Shown in pieces: positions 63,815-64,000 of a DNA stretch of 64,000 nucleotides. The position numbers and the translations under genes are program-made. This stretch comes from an uncultured Collinsella sp. GTDB taxonomy: Bacteria; Actinomycetota; Coriobacteriia; Coriobacteriales; Coriobacteriaceae. Position 1 is the first letter of the stretch, and each line of letters starts with the position of its first letter. The notes beneath the pieces are model-generated. The model searched no databases. It was not told the origin of the DNA and saw only the letters and a program-made list of their open reading frames with translations. The stretch covers positions 1-64,000 of the forward strand of contig UQMW01000006.1 in NCBI GenBank assembly GCA_900542275.1. The letters are read 5' to 3'.

Positions 63815-64000
63815 ATGAGCCAAGAGATGATGGACAAGACCTGCCGCGGGTTTGCCGAGGCGCTGGCCGCGCGCGAGCCGGTTCCCGGCGGCGGTAGCGC
63901 GAGCGCCTTTGTGGGCGCACTGGGAGCCTCACTTTGCGGAATGGTTGCGCGCTACGGTGCGACCAATCCCGCGCTTGCTGCTCGTGCGGATGACCTGACG
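63815..64000 (+). CDS. Cyclodeaminase/cyclohydrolase family protein (N-terminal part, runs off the window)
   Basis: The first 62 residues match the FTCD C-terminal/FchA family: FAEALAAREPVPGGGSASAFVGALGASLCGMVARY. These proteins convert formimino- or methenyl-tetrahydrofolate to the next one-carbon step. With fhs at 51465 it would serve folate one-carbon metabolism. ATG 63815 has gaggg upstream. The 3' end is outside the window. Confidence 0.8.
   Translation, partial: MSQEMMDKTCRGFAEALAAREPVPGGGSASAFVGALGASLCGMVARYGATNPALAARADDLT

Overview
The window is gene-dense, GC-rich bacterial chromosome. The gene set is that of an anaerobic, saccharolytic, fermentative Gram-positive: sugar phosphotransferase (PTS) operons with transcript-antitermination control, an [FeFe]-hydrogenase, formate-tetrahydrofolate ligase, superoxide reductase and a sortase-anchored surface enzyme. 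I infer a gut actinobacterium of the Coriobacteriia, most likely Collinsella. No rRNA, tRNA, CRISPR array, integrase or transposase was seen.

Layout. 1-94 is the tail of a probable RNA helicase. 95-930 has no convincing gene but several hairpins. 931-5653 is an alpha-glucoside PTS operon (EIIA, antiterminator, EIICB, GH4 phospho-glucosidase). 5840-11909 is a four-gene unit joining a NuoF/GltD-like oxidoreductase and an [FeFe]-hydrogenase to a lipoprotein and a permease-ATPase fusion of an ABC importer. 12125-16416 holds an orphan RelB-like protein, a CPBP protease, a YgiQ radical SAM protein and a DUF1275 membrane protein. 16496-17400 is AT-richer and looks acquired. 17448-25457 carries fucO, an M42 peptidase, an HTH-HipA-like kinase, mnmA, cysK with a divergent Rrf2 regulator, a small membrane protein and a YerC-type regulator.

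25679-32476 encodes the AddB/AddA nuclease-helicase. Next comes a DUF3284 gene, then an AT-rich MFS gene whose 3' end runs into a diverged second copy of the addA 3' end (34394-34524). 34641-38913 is a beta-glucoside PTS operon with promoter, RNA antiterminator site, leader terminator, antiterminator gene, EIIBC and GH1 enzyme. 39062-53132 carries dnaE, a SWIM/SNF2 helicase, superoxide reductase, a NadE-like protein that has lost its catalytic residues, ruvCAB and fhs. 53198-64000 contains small and membrane proteins, a CDF metal transporter, zinc-ribbon and PD-(D/E)XK proteins, a Tat-exported PI-PLC-like surface protein followed by two paralogous lipoproteins, and the start of a cyclodeaminase gene.

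How they work together. The two PTS operons share one logic: a PRD antiterminator is encoded inside the operon it probably controls, and a 6-phosphoglycosidase is the last gene. The beta-glucoside EII lacks its own IIA domain and may borrow the EIIA of the first operon. Recombination and repair genes (addAB, ruvCAB) dominate the middle. Several intergenic spaces hold long inverted repeats, some of them related to each other. All functions are read from sequence motifs; no database search was run.
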